Below, in pieces: positions 8,463-18,300 of a DNA stretch of 64,000 bases; position 1 is the stretch's first letter, and each line of letters starts with the position of its first letter. The notes under the pieces were generated by a model, which saw nothing but the letters and a program-made list of their open reading frames with translations, did not search any database and was not told where the DNA came from. Source of the DNA: SIG565 sp045646145. GTDB lineage: Bacteria > Bacillota > Clostridia > Oscillospirales > Acutalibacteraceae. The stretch is taken from positions 1 to 64,000 of the forward strand of contig JAZRKE010000037.1 in NCBI GenBank assembly GCA_045646145.1. The letters are read 5' to 3'. Both the position numbers and the translations under genes were made by a program.

Positions 8463-9523
8463 TTGAAATAACTGCATTTTTATCTTTCCTAAATAACGTA
8501 TGGCCTTATGTGGTAGCGGTGCTGCTTTTCTTAGCGCTTATTATTATTCACGAATTCGGCCACTTTATAATGGCTAAATTAAACGGCGTAAAGGTAAATG
8601 AGTTTGCCGTTGGATTTGGCCCCAAACTCTTTAAATTCACAAAGGGCGAAACAAAGTATTCGGTGAATTTAATCCCACTCGGTGGTTACTGTGCTATGGA
8701 GGGTGAGGATGAAGAAAGTGAAAATGAACGTGCTTTTTGCAACAAAAAAGCGTGGCGCCGCTTTATAATTGTGGCGGCAGGCGCCGTTTTCAATATATTG
8801 CTGGGTGTATTGCTTGTAAGCCTTTCTTTGATTCCCGGTCAGCGTTTTTCCACAACAACCGTAGCAAAATTTGCCGAGAATGCTGTAAGTCAGCAGTCGG
8901 GACTAAGCGAGGGCGATAAAATCATAGAGGTTGATGGCAGAAGAATCTTCACAACCTATGATTTAAGTTATGCCTTTACCGGAATTCCCGACGGAACGGT
9001 TGATTTAAAGGTTGAGCGAAACGGGGAGAAACGGGAGCTTAAAGACGTTAAGTTTGCAACCGAGAGTCTTGATGGAATTAATTATATTTCTGTAGATTTT
9101 TATGTGTATGGAGAAGAAAAAACCTTTTTAAACTTTGTAAAGCAGACCGGACTTCAAACGGTATCGTATATGAGGGTAGTGTGGTTTTCACTTATAGATT
9201 TAATAGGTGGAAAATTCGGTCTTAATGCCATTTCGGGACCTGTCGGAGTTACCGCCGCAATAGGCACTGCCGCAAAGCACAATGTTCTTAATATTATTCC
9301 TATAATGGCGCTTATAACCATTAATTTAGGTATTTTAAATCTTCTTCCCATTCCTGCTTTGGATGGCGGCAGACTTGTTTTCATTATTTATGAAATGATT
9401 TTTAAAAGACCCGTGCCACCAAAAAGAGAGGCACTTGTTCACACAATAGGCATTGTGATTTTATTTGCCTTTATGATATTTATAACCTTTAAGGATATTT
9501 TGAAACTAGCCAAAGTATTCTAA
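8459..9523 (+). CDS. rseP: site-2 intramembrane metalloprotease RseP family
   Basis: Zinc protease that cleaves membrane-embedded substrates such as anti-sigma factors or signal-peptide remnants. The HEFGH zinc motif is at residues 31-35 in the first membrane helix. A PDZ-like domain lies at about 120-200, and the third ligand region LNLLPIPALDGGR is near the C-terminus. The GTG start overlaps the dxr stop (GTGA), indicating translational coupling. 354 residues, within the family range. Confidence 0.95.
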   Translation: MIEITAFLSFLNNVWPYVVAVLLFLALIIIHEFGHFIMAKLNGVKVNEFAVGFGPKLFKFTKGETKYSVNLIPLGGYCAMEGEDEESENERAFCNKKAWRRFIIVAAGAVFNILLGVLLVSLSLIPGQRFSTTTVAKFAENAVSQQSGLSEGDKIIEVDGRRIFTTYDLSYAFTGIPDGTVDLKVERNGEKRELKDVKFATESLDGINYISVDFYVYGEEKTFLNFVKQTGLQTVSYMRVVWFSLIDLIGGKFGLNAISGPVGVTAAIGTAAKHNVLNIIPIMALITINLGILNLLPIPALDGGRLVFIIYEMIFKRPVPPKREALVHTIGIVILFAFMIFITFKDILKLAKVF

Positions 9524-9579
9524 CCCAAACCAACCTAAAAGGGCGGGTTTGAATGCTTTGGCTAATAACGGGGTAGATT

Positions 9580-10632
9580 ATGTACAAAAATAATCAGACT
9601 AAAAAAATAAAGGTCGGTAATATTTTTATCGGCGGCGATGCGCCAGTAACAATTCAGTCGATGCTGAATGTACCTGCAAATGATATAGAGGGTAATGTCC
9701 GTCAGGCTATAGAGCTCGAGAAGGCGGGCTGTGAAATTGTGCGCGTATCGGTGCCCGATAAGGCGGCGGTAGAGCTTATTTATAAAATTAAAGAGCAGAT
9801 AAGTATTCCGCTTGTTGCCGATATTCATTTTGATTACCGCTTAGCCATTGAAAGTGTAAAGGCGGGTGTAGATAAGGTAAGAATTAACCCCGGCAACATC
9901 GGCAGTATGGATAATGTTAAAAAGGTAGCCGACACCTGTAAAGCGGCAGGTGTGCCGATTAGAATCGGTGTAAATTCGGGCTCACTCGAAAAGGAAATTC
10001 TCCATAAATACAGCTCTCCCACACCCGAGGCTATGGTGGAAAGCGGACTTTATCATATATCACTTCTTAATAGATTTGATTTTGACGATATTGTATTGTC
10101 TCTTAAATCGTCAGACACACGGCGCACCTATGACGCCTATGTAGCGGCGGCAGAAAAGTGTAATTATCCGCTTCATATAGGCGTTACCGAGGCGGGTACA
10201 GAAAAAATGGGAATAATTAAATCTTCGGCGGCTCTGGGCGGACTGCTGCTTCGCGGTATAGGTAACACAGTGAGAATTTCACTTACCGATAATCCTGTAA
10301 GAGAGGTTGAGGCGGCGAAAAATCTGCTTAAAGGTATAGGTCTTAAGCAGGGAGGAATTAAGTTTGTCTCGTGTCCTACCTGTGGCAGAACAAAAATTGA
10401 TTTAATCGGTCTTGCAAAAATGGCAGAGGAAAAACTTGCTGATATTGATAAAGACCTTACCGTTGCCATAATGGGATGCGTGGTAAACGGACCGGGGGAG
10501 GCAAGAGAAGCCGATATCGGTATAGCCGGTGGGGACGGCTGTGCGGTGCTTTTTAAAAAAGACGGCACAAAACGAAAAATCCCCGAGGCGCAGATACTTG
10601 AAGAACTACTTAGTGAAATAGAAAAAATGTAA
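9580..10632 (+). CDS. ispG: 4-hydroxy-3-methylbut-2-enyl diphosphate synthase (flavodoxin type)
   Basis: Penultimate MEP-pathway enzyme, a [4Fe-4S] protein converting MEcPP to HMBPP. The TIM-barrel part has TIQSMLNVP and VADIHFDYRLA. The cluster ligands are seen in SCPTCGRT (two Cys) and GCVVNGPGEA. At 350 residues it is the short, barrel-plus-reductase form. GGGGTAGA precedes the ATG. It completes the local set uppS-dxr-ispG of isoprenoid genes. Confidence 0.96.
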   Translation: MYKNNQTKKIKVGNIFIGGDAPVTIQSMLNVPANDIEGNVRQAIELEKAGCEIVRVSVPDKAAVELIYKIKEQISIPLVADIHFDYRLAIESVKAGVDKVRINPGNIGSMDNVKKVADTCKAAGVPIRIGVNSGSLEKEILHKYSSPTPEAMVESGLYHISLLNRFDFDDIVLSLKSSDTRRTYDAYVAAAEKCNYPLHIGVTEAGTEKMGIIKSSAALGGLLLRGIGNTVRISLTDNPVREVEAAKNLLKGIGLKQGGIKFVSCPTCGRTKIDLIGLAKMAEEKLADIDKDLTVAIMGCVVNGPGEAREADIGIAGGDGCAVLFKKDGTKRKIPEAQILEELLSEIEKM

Positions 10633-10648
10633 TTTGGGGTTGAATTTA

Positions 10649-13600
10649 ATGGCTTCGGCTAAATTTTGGGAGGCTTTCGGCACATTTCTGCCCGAAAATA
10701 TATTGGGCATATTTGAAAACAGTGAAGTGATTTCTTGCGATATTTCGGACAAGCCAAGGAATATTGCAGTACACCTGTTTTCTGATACATATATAAATAT
10801 ATCCGTAATAAAACAGGCAGAGGATTTTATAAAAGAAGCCTTAACTCTTATCTCGGCAGAAATTTCGGTTGAGTATCCATCATCTGCGCTGGATGTGGAA
10901 GTATGTAAGGATATAGCAGGGTATATAAAAACTAAATATGCACTTTTAAACGGATATTTTAACGAAGCTGAATTCACACTTGACGATAATGAGCTTGATA
11001 TCTGCCTTAAATACGGTGGCTTAAAAGTTATAGAATCTATAAACTTTGAAGGACTGTTTAATGACCGCTTAACTGAGTTTTTCGGCAAAACACTATCAAT
11101 AACCTTTTCGGGTCAGACCGAACAGGTCGAAATGCCTGTTCCCGTCTCAGAGCCTAAGGTAAGGCAGAAGTCAGAGCCTAAGGCGGTAGCTCAAGAAAAT
11201 GAGGAACTATATAAACTGCCCCCAAAGGATGGGCTGCCAATTTATTTAGAGAGTGCAAAACTATTTTACGGCAGAAGAATAGACACCAATATCAAGCGCC
11301 TTACAAGTATTCCTGCCCCCGATAGCCCTGAAGCAAAGGTTTATATTTCGGCTTTTGGTGAGGTTTTCGGTGTGGAAACACGAGAAATTACCACCAAACG
11401 CGGAAAACTGATGATTATAGTGAAATTCGCTTTCAGCGACGGCACCAATTCCTTCAATGCCAAAATTTTTGCCGATGCCGCACTTAAAAACCAATTGAAG
11501 CCGCTTAAAAACGGCGCCTATGTGGTTGTGAACGGCGACTATGTGTATGACAGTTGGGCAAAGGAGTTTATTGTAGAGGTAAGCGCTCTTGCAACGGTTA
11601 AAAAATATGTTGCAACCGACGATTATGATGGACAAAAGCGTGTAGAACTTCATATGCATACCAATATGTCCTCTAAGGATGCGGTGTCGAGCGCTACCGA
11701 TATTATCAACACCGCCGCTTCCTACGGACATAAGGCGGTTGCTATCACCGACCACGGCGTTGTTCAGGCATACCCCGAAGCTGCCGCCGCAGTTAAGGGG
11801 CTTAGAAAGGCGGGTAAGGATTTCAAGGTAATCTATGGCGTTGAAGCATATTTTGCCGACGATACCGAGGAAAAGGATATAACCAAACTACCGCGCTACC
11901 ATCAGATAATTCTTGTTAAAAATTTAGTGGGACTTAAAAATCTATATAAAATAGTTTCAAGCGCACATCTCACTAATTTCTATAAAAGACCGCTTTCCCT
12001 AAAAAGCGTTATTGATGCTCACCGTGAGGGGCTGATTTTAGGCTCGGCGTGTGAGCAGGGTGAACTTTATCAGGCAATTATTGCGGGTAAACCCCACGAA
12101 GAACTTATAAGAATTGCTAAATATTATGACTATCTCGAAATTCATCCGCTCGGAAATAACGAGTTTATGGTGAGAAAATCGGGCGAGGTCTTAACCGACC
12201 GCAAGGGTAATGTTAAGGAAAATCCGCTTGCCCACGTAACCAGCCTTGAGGTTATAAAGGATTTCAACCGAAAGGTTGTTGAGATTGCCGATGAATTAGG
12301 GCTTCCTGTTGTGGCAACGGGCGATGTGCATTTCTTGCGTAAAGAGGATGAAATTGTCCGTAAAATACTTATGGCTGGTCAGGGCTTCGATGATTTTGAT
12401 AATCAGGCTCCGCTTTATTTAAAAACCACCAAGGAAATGCTCGATGATTTCGATTATTTCGGCGATCGTGCCAAGGAATTCGTTATTGATAATCCGGGTA
12501 AAATTGCCGATATGATAGACGGCGACGTTATTCCCGTCCCCGAGGGCAACTATCCACCCGTTATTGAGGGCTCGGATGAGCAGCTTCGGGATATTTGCTG
12601 GAACAGAGCGAGAAGCACCTATGGGCATAACGGCGAAATCCCCGAAATAGTTTCAAAAAGGCTTGAAAAAGAGCTTAATTCCATAATTAATAATGGCTTC
12701 TCCATAATGTATATGTCGGCGCAAAAGCTTGTTGCCTACAGTGAGGAAAACGGCTATTTGGTAGGTTCGCGAGGCTCGGTTGGTTCCTCCTTTGCCGCAA
12801 CCATGGCGGGTATATCCGAGGTTAACCCACTGCCGCCGCATTACTATTGTCCCAACTGCCGCCACAGTGAGTTTTTCGATAAGGGTGAGGTAGGCTCAGG
12901 CTTTGATTTGCCCGAGAAAAACTGCGTTATATGCGGTACACCCTATAAGCGCGACGGTCATAATATCCCGTTTGAGACCTTTTTGGGCTTTAAGGGCGAT
13001 AAGGTACCCGATATAGATCTTAACTTCTCAGATGAATTTCAAACCGAGGTTCAGAAATACACCGAAACTCTTTTTGGTAGTGAAAATGTATTTAAAGCAG
13101 GAACTATATCTACTATTGCCGAAAAAACCGCCTACGGTTTTGCCAAGGCTTATGCCGAAAAGAAAAATATAATTCTTTCCTCTGCCGAGCTTAACCGACT
13201 CGCATCAAAGGTGGAAAGCTGTAAAATCAAAACCACAACAGGTCAGCACCCCGCGGGTATGATAGTTGTTCCCAGAGATAAGGAGATTTACGATTTCTGC
13301 CCAATTCAGCACCCCGCCGATGATACCAATTCAGATGTAATTACAACCCATTTCGACTTCCATTCAATTCACGATACTATATTAAAGCTTGATGAACTCG
13401 GACACGTTGTGCCCACAACCTATAAATACTTGGAGGAATACAGCGGAATACCCGTAAGCGAGGTTTCGATGAGTGACAGCAAGGTATACAGCCTTTTCGT
13501 TTCTCCCGAAGCATTAGGCGTTACCCCTGAGCAGATTGATTCGAAAACCGGCACCTTCTGTCTGCCTGAATTCGGCACAAAATTTGTCCGCGAAATGCTT

Positions 13601-14458
13601 ACCGACTGCCGTCCTAAAAACTTCTCCGACTTATTGCAGATTTCGGGACTTTCCCACGGAACCGACGTATATCTCGGTAACGCAAAGGATTTAATTGATA
13701 ACGGCACCTGTACCATTTCAGAGGTTATCGGTACGCGTGATAACATTATGGTATACCTGATTCAGCAGGGTATGGATGAAAGCCGAGCCTTCAAAATCAC
13801 CGAAACGGTAAGAAAGGGCTTGGTGGCAAAGGGTAAGGTATCCCCTGAAGATTGGGCAAAAATGGAAAGCGATATGCGAGAAGTCGGTGTGCCGGAGTGG
13901 TATATTAAAAGCTGTTATAAAATCAAGTATATGTTCCCGAAGGCCCACGCTGCCGCCTATGTTATCTCGGCGCTGAGGGTTGCGTGGTATAAGGTTTACC
14001 GTCCGCTTGAATTTTATTGTGCTTATTTTACTGCCCGTCCTGAAGATGTTGATGTTCCAACCCTTATGAAAGGTAAGGCTGCGGTGAAAGCATATATTCA
14101 GATGATAAATGCTAAGGGCAGGGATGCAAGTAAAAAGGAGCTTGATGTTTATAACAATATGCTCATATTCAATGAAATGTTAGAGCGCGGCATTGAGATA
14201 CTCCCTATCGACCTTAAAAAATCACACGCTGTTAAATTTGTTCCCGAAAACGGCAAAATGCGTCTTCCCTTCGGAGCGCTATCGGGCGTGGGTGAACGCG
14301 CAGCCGTTTCCCTTTATGAAGCGGCACAAAGCGGAGATTTTATTTCAAAAGAGGAGTTTCAGGCATCGGCCGGAGTATCCAAAAGCATTATTTCCGATTT
14401 AGATGCTTTAGGTGCTCTCGGGGATTTACCAGATACTAATCAGATTTCTATTTTTTAA
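10649..14458 (+). CDS. polC: DNA polymerase III alpha subunit, PolC type, lacking the exonuclease domain
   Basis: Gram-positive replicative polymerase, 1269 residues from the ATG at 10649 (TTGGGGT upstream). Order: N-terminal domain; OB-fold near 210-320; PHP domain beginning ELHMHTNMS at about 333; GYLVGSRGSVGSS; a four-Cys zinc module (CPNC...CVIC); the palm motif PDIDLNFS; and C-terminal fingers and thumb. Typical PolC is about 1430 residues, with a DnaQ-like 3'-5' exonuclease inside the PHP domain. Here GVEAYFADD (397-405) is joined to YHQIILVKN (417) by only eleven residues, so that domain is absent. The reading frame is otherwise intact. Confidence 0.95.
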   Translation: MASAKFWEAFGTFLPENILGIFENSEVISCDISDKPRNIAVHLFSDTYINISVIKQAEDFIKEALTLISAEISVEYPSSALDVEVCKDIAGYIKTKYALLNGYFNEAEFTLDDNELDICLKYGGLKVIESINFEGLFNDRLTEFFGKTLSITFSGQTEQVEMPVPVSEPKVRQKSEPKAVAQENEELYKLPPKDGLPIYLESAKLFYGRRIDTNIKRLTSIPAPDSPEAKVYISAFGEVFGVETREITTKRGKLMIIVKFAFSDGTNSFNAKIFADAALKNQLKPLKNGAYVVVNGDYVYDSWAKEFIVEVSALATVKKYVATDDYDGQKRVELHMHTNMSSKDAVSSATDIINTAASYGHKAVAITDHGVVQAYPEAAAAVKGLRKAGKDFKVIYGVEAYFADDTEEKDITKLPRYHQIILVKNLVGLKNLYKIVSSAHLTNFYKRPLSLKSVIDAHREGLILGSACEQGELYQAIIAGKPHEELIRIAKYYDYLEIHPLGNNEFMVRKSGEVLTDRKGNVKENPLAHVTSLEVIKDFNRKVVEIADELGLPVVATGDVHFLRKEDEIVRKILMAGQGFDDFDNQAPLYLKTTKEMLDDFDYFGDRAKEFVIDNPGKIADMIDGDVIPVPEGNYPPVIEGSDEQLRDICWNRARSTYGHNGEIPEIVSKRLEKELNSIINNGFSIMYMSAQKLVAYSEENGYLVGSRGSVGSSFAATMAGISEVNPLPPHYYCPNCRHSEFFDKGEVGSGFDLPEKNCVICGTPYKRDGHNIPFETFLGFKGDKVPDIDLNFSDEFQTEVQKYTETLFGSENVFKAGTISTIAEKTAYGFAKAYAEKKNIILSSAELNRLASKVESCKIKTTTGQHPAGMIVVPRDKEIYDFCPIQHPADDTNSDVITTHFDFHSIHDTILKLDELGHVVPTTYKYLEEYSGIPVSEVSMSDSKVYSLFVSPEALGVTPEQIDSKTGTFCLPEFGTKFVREMLTDCRPKNFSDLLQISGLSHGTDVYLGNAKDLIDNGTCTISEVIGTRDNIMVYLIQQGMDESRAFKITETVRKGLVAKGKVSPEDWAKMESDMREVGVPEWYIKSCYKIKYMFPKAHAAAYVISALRVAWYKVYRPLEFYCAYFTARPEDVDVPTLMKGKAAVKAYIQMINAKGRDASKKELDVYNNMLIFNEMLERGIEILPIDLKKSHAVKFVPENGKMRLPFGALSGVGERAAVSLYEAAQSGDFISKEEFQASAGVSKSIISDLDALGALGDLPDTNQISIF

Positions 14459-14478
14459 CAATTTTGTAACCTTTTAAT

Positions 14479-14521
14479 TATGCAGTATGCTAAAATTCAC
14501 AAAGCATACTGCATATTTTTT
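14479..14521 (+). terminator. terminator after polC
   Basis: Long stem TATGCAGTATGCT / AGCATACTGCATA with an eleven-base loop and a six-T tail, closing the cdsA-polC unit. Confidence 0.85.
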
Positions 14522-14547
14522 GTTTAAAAAGTCAAAAATTCATTGAA

Positions 14548-14579
14548 AAGGTTGCAAAATTGTAACCTTGTGGTATAAT
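14548..14579 (+). promoter_or_regulatory. promoter with overlapping operator-like dyad for the M23 peptidase gene
   Basis: The -35 TTGCAA (14552-14557) and -10 TATAAT (14574-14579) are 16 bp apart. A 22-bp dyad, AAGGTTGCAA-AA-TTGTAACCTT with one mismatch, spans 14548-14569 and covers the -35 and spacer. Related TTGTAAC words recur at about 14464 and 14601. The position suggests repression by an unidentified dimeric regulator. Confidence 0.6.
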
Positions 14580-14628
14580 AATGACTGTAAATGTTAAAAT
14601 TTTGTAACTTTTTCGAAGGAAGGTTTTT

Positions 14629-15828
14629 ATGAAAGAAAAGATATCTTATATCTTATCGCGAATAAAAAATACCCCCCACTTTGTAAAGTTAATATGTTTT
14701 GCAGCTGTATCTGTGGCAATAATCGGCGTAAGCCTTTTAGCGTCGGGTGTAACAGTGGCTTATAATGTAAATTATGGCGGCGAGATTATCGGTCAGATAG
14801 CATCTCCTGACGATTTTTCACAGGCGGAGCAGTTGGCGATTGAGGCTATTTCAGCCGAAAATGCGCAGCAGTATATTTATAGCCCCGAGTTTTCACCCGT
14901 TGTAACCCTTAAAAGCCGCAATAGCGAGGCTGATGCCGTGGCGCAAGGAATTCTTGAAAACACAAGTGAAATTGCAAAGGGTAATGCCGTAACCGTTAAC
15001 GGAAATGTTATTGTTGCGGTTTCGGAAAGCACCGATATTAACGCATATCTTGATGACAAGCTTTCGAGCTACAATATAGAGAAGTATGAGTGCGTATCTG
15101 AATTTGTTGACGATGTGGCTGTTGTTACTACCTACAGTCCTCTTAAGAACTATGTAAGTGAAGAAAGCTTGAGCGAAAGTCTGGCTACACTTAGTGTTAA
15201 AACAACCGTTAAGGAAACGGTTGATGTAAAGCTCTCCTATAAAACGGTTACTAACCGTACATCAAGCCAGAAGGTTGGTTATTATGCCGTTACCATTAAG
15301 GGTGTGGACGGTCTTAAGCAAAAGGTTGATAATGTAACATATGTAAACGGCGTAGAGGTAGGACGTGAGTCGATTGAGGATGTAGTTGTGTCCGAGCCTG
15401 TAAATCAGGTAGTAACAATAGGCACTGCTCCGTCGGGAACAGGCGGCTCAATGCTTTTCCCCATCCCAAAAAGCGCTTATTATTATATCAGTACTTATTA
15501 CGGCATCGACCCGGGCGATAATCAGATGCATCACGGCATTGATATTGCGGTTGGCAGAGGCACCCCGATTTATGCCGCATTGGACGGCACCGTTACAGAT
15601 GTCGGCTATAGAAGCGATTACGGTTATTATGTAGTAGTTGAACATAGCGGCGGCATCAAAACCCGATATGCCCACAACTCGCAGAATCTTGTAAAGGTGG
15701 GTCAGACCGTAGCTAAAGGGCAGACCATTGCTTTAGTAGGTTCAACCGGCCGATCAACAGGTAACCACCTGCATTTTGAGGTAATTGTTAACGGAAACCG
15801 CGTTAATCCATATAACTATATAAAATAA
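14629..15828 (+). CDS. G5-domain M23 family peptidoglycan endopeptidase
   Basis: Probable cell-wall hydrolase of 399 residues, anchored by one N-terminal membrane segment (about residues 18-42) with the rest outside. Residues about 195-270 form a G5 domain (TVKETVDVKLSYKTV... pattern), often linked to wall or sugar binding. A C-terminal LytM/M23 domain has the zinc ligands HHGIDIA and HLHFE, so it should be active. AAGGAAGG precedes the ATG. The gene has its own promoter and terminator. Confidence 0.9.
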   Translation: MKEKISYILSRIKNTPHFVKLICFAAVSVAIIGVSLLASGVTVAYNVNYGGEIIGQIASPDDFSQAEQLAIEAISAENAQQYIYSPEFSPVVTLKSRNSEADAVAQGILENTSEIAKGNAVTVNGNVIVAVSESTDINAYLDDKLSSYNIEKYECVSEFVDDVAVVTTYSPLKNYVSEESLSESLATLSVKTTVKETVDVKLSYKTVTNRTSSQKVGYYAVTIKGVDGLKQKVDNVTYVNGVEVGRESIEDVVVSEPVNQVVTIGTAPSGTGGSMLFPIPKSAYYYISTYYGIDPGDNQMHHGIDIAVGRGTPIYAALDGTVTDVGYRSDYGYYVVVEHSGGIKTRYAHNSQNLVKVGQTVAKGQTIALVGSTGRSTGNHLHFEVIVNGNRVNPYNYIK

Positions 15829-15857
15829 GCTGTGAAATCTCGCAGCTTATTTTTTTA
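15824..15857 (+). terminator. terminator after the M23 peptidase gene
   Basis: Stem AATAAGCTGTG / CGCAGCTTATT overlapping the stop codon, followed by a T-rich tail. Confidence 0.8.
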
Positions 15858-15937
15858 TTTAAATTCCATTTTTACCCTTGAAAGAGTGAGTGTAATTAAG
15901 TATAATAATATTATTAATATTTTTAGCGAGGGGAATT

Positions 15938-17425
15938 ATGGCAAAGGTCGGTTTTGATAACGAAAAATATATAGCACTGCAATCACAAAAAATTAAGGAG
16001 CGCATAAAGCTTTTTGGCGGAAAATTGTATTTAGAGTTTGGCGGAAAACTTTTTGATGATTTTCACGCTTCCCGTGTGCTTCCGGGTTTCTCGCCCGATA
16101 GCAAGGTTAAAATGCTCTTAAAGCTTAAAGAACAGGCAGAAATAGTCATTGTAATTAATGCAGGTTCTATCGAGGCTAACAAAAAGCGCGGAGATTTAGG
16201 TATTAGCTATGATCAGGATGTACTGAGATTAATCGACGCCTTCAGAGCAATAGGTCTATATGTCGGCAGTGTTGTTATCACCTGCTTTAGTGAACATTCC
16301 TCGGTTATTAAATTTGAAAACCGCCTTAAAAACCTCGGAATTAAGGTGTACCGCCATTTTACTATAGAGAATTACCCCTCAGATATTCCCCATATTGTAA
16401 GTGAAAACGGCTTTGGTAAAAACGATTATGTTGAAACCGAGCGTTCTTTGGTGGTTATTACGGCACCCGGACCCGGTAGCGGAAAGATGGCGGTTTGTCT
16501 TTCTCAGCTTTATCACGATTATTTAAAGGGTATCAAATCGGGCTATGCTAAATTTGAGACCTTCCCTATATGGAATCTTCCGCTTAAGCACCCTGTGAAT
16601 CTGGCTTATGAGGCGGCAACCGCCGATTTGAGCGATGTTAATATGATAGACCCGTTTCATTTAGAGGCGTATGGGGAAACCACCGTTAATTATAACCGCG
16701 ACATCGAGATTTTTCCTGTACTCAACGCTATGATGAGCAAAATTATGGGAGAAAGCCCCTACAATAGCCCTACCGATATGGGTGTTAATATGGCGGGCTA
16801 TGCCATTTTTGATAATGATGCGGTGTGCGACGCGGCACGTCAGGAGATAATCAGGCGCTATTACAAAACCCTTGTTATTTCAAAGCTTGATTCTGCCCAT
16901 AATCACGAGGTTTTAAACCAAGAACTAATTATGCAAAAGGCGGGTTGTTCTATAGATGACCGCAAAACCGTTGATGCCGCGCTAAAAAAGGCAGAACAAA
17001 CAAATGCACCTGCCGTAGCAATTGAACTGCCCGACGGTAAGATAATAACGGGTAAAACCTCATCACTACTAGGTGCCTGTTCCTCGGCAATGCTCAATAC
17101 ACTTAAAGAGCTTGCCGGTATTCCCGATGCCATTAATTTAATTTCCCCCGTTATTATTGAGCCGGTGCAGAAGCTTAAAACCGAATATATGGGTAACCAT
17201 AATCCAAGACTTCATATTGATGAAATTTTAATAGCGCTCTCTATCTGTGCCGCAACCGATGATACGGCCAGATTGGCGCTTCAGCAGTTACCCAAGCTTC
17301 ACGGCTGTGAGATGCATTCCACAGTAATTTTAGCAGCAGCGGACGAGCATGCACTCAGAAAACTCGGCATAAATGTAACAAGCGAGCCGATTCACGAAAC
17401 CAAAAAACTATATCACGCAAGATAA
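15938..17425 (+). CDS. DUF1846 (UPF0371) family protein
   Basis: Cytosolic protein of 495 residues, the usual family length. Recognised from the N-terminal pattern FDNEKYIALQSQKIKERI, LYLEFGGKLFDDFHASRVLPGF, and the glycine-rich ITAPGPGSGKMAVCLSQLYHDY near residue 185, which resembles a nucleotide-binding loop. The family is widespread in Firmicutes; its biochemical role is not established. AGGGGA lies upstream of the ATG. It is a single-gene unit ended by a strong terminator. Confidence 0.9.
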   Translation: MAKVGFDNEKYIALQSQKIKERIKLFGGKLYLEFGGKLFDDFHASRVLPGFSPDSKVKMLLKLKEQAEIVIVINAGSIEANKKRGDLGISYDQDVLRLIDAFRAIGLYVGSVVITCFSEHSSVIKFENRLKNLGIKVYRHFTIENYPSDIPHIVSENGFGKNDYVETERSLVVITAPGPGSGKMAVCLSQLYHDYLKGIKSGYAKFETFPIWNLPLKHPVNLAYEAATADLSDVNMIDPFHLEAYGETTVNYNRDIEIFPVLNAMMSKIMGESPYNSPTDMGVNMAGYAIFDNDAVCDAARQEIIRRYYKTLVISKLDSAHNHEVLNQELIMQKAGCSIDDRKTVDAALKKAEQTNAPAVAIELPDGKIITGKTSSLLGACSSAMLNTLKELAGIPDAINLISPVIIEPVQKLKTEYMGNHNPRLHIDEILIALSICAATDDTARLALQQLPKLHGCEMHSTVILAAADEHALRKLGINVTSEPIHETKKLYHAR

Positions 17426-17460
17426 GAAAATACAGTTGGATTTTTCCAACTGTATTTTCT
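17425..17460 (+). terminator. strong terminator after the DUF1846 gene
   Basis: Perfect 16-base stem (AGAAAATACAGTTGGA and its complement) with a four-base loop. The flanking A and T tracts allow it to work in both directions. Confidence 0.9.
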
Positions 17461-17530
17461 TAAAAAACCTCTTCAAATTACTTAAAAAATATGTTATAAT
17501 AAATTGATTAAAATAGAAGGAGTATTGTTT

Positions 17531-18286
17531 GTGGAAGAAAAGGATAATATACAAACAAATTCAAATATAATCTGCGGCAGAAACTCGGTAATGGAGGCTG
17601 TGCGCTCAGGCAGGGAAATTGACCGTTTGTTGGTAGCGCACGGGGCTGCTTCGGGAAGTATTCAGGCAATAATTGCTAAGTGTTCTGCAAGGGGGATTTT
17701 AATAAAAGAGGTTTCGCCTCAAAAGCTCGATTATCTCTGCTCGGGCAGTCTTCATCAGGGGGTTGCCGTTATGATAGCGGCTCAGGAATATTCTACTGTT
17801 GAGGATATAATGGAATATGCCGCTTCTAAGGGAGAGGCTCCGTTTATTGTGATATGCGATGAGCTTGAGGACCCGCATAATTTAGGTGCAATTATCCGTT
17901 CTGCCGAGGCGGCAGGCGTTCACGGTATAATAATTCCTAAAAGGCGCTCAGCATCCCTTAATGCAACGGTTGCTAAGAGTGCATCGGGCGCGCTTGAGTA
18001 TATGCGCGTTGCCCGTGTTACAAATATACCCTCCACCATAGATGAGCTTAAAAAACAGGGCGTCTGGGTATATGGTGCCGATATGGACGGTAAGGATTAC
18101 ACCACCTTTGATTTCACGGGTGCTACTGCGCTTGTAATTGGTAATGAGGGCAGGGGTATAGGTAGATTGGTAGGAGAAAAGTGTGATGAAATCGTAAGCC
18201 TTCCGATGTGCGGTAAAATCAATTCGCTTAACGCATCGGTAGCGGCAGGTATACTTATGTACGAGGTTGTTCGCAAACGAAGATAG
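17531..18286 (+). CDS. rlmB: 23S rRNA 2'-O-methyltransferase, TrmH/RlmB family
   Basis: SpoU-class methyltransferase, 251 residues. The N-terminal substrate-binding domain begins IICGRNSVMEAVRSGREID. The C-terminal knot fold carries CDELEDPHNLGAIIRSAEAAGVHGII, VIGNEGRGIGR and LNASVAAGILMYE, the three SpoU motifs. The GTG at 17531 is chosen because GAAGGAG lies 8 bp upstream; a TTG at 17504 would precede the RBS. Likely target is G2251-type ribose methylation, by family. Confidence 0.9.
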   Translation: MEEKDNIQTNSNIICGRNSVMEAVRSGREIDRLLVAHGAASGSIQAIIAKCSARGILIKEVSPQKLDYLCSGSLHQGVAVMIAAQEYSTVEDIMEYAASKGEAPFIVICDELEDPHNLGAIIRSAEAAGVHGIIIPKRRSASLNATVAKSASGALEYMRVARVTNIPSTIDELKKQGVWVYGADMDGKDYTTFDFTGATALVIGNEGRGIGRLVGEKCDEIVSLPMCGKINSLNASVAAGILMYEVVRKRR

Positions 18287-18300
18287 GAGAATTTAAAGCT

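Noticed and set aside
11261..11755. Minus-strand ORF of 164 residues inside polC
   Set aside because: Shadow of the coding frame: it lies wholly within conserved PolC OB-fold and PHP sequence and has no start signals.
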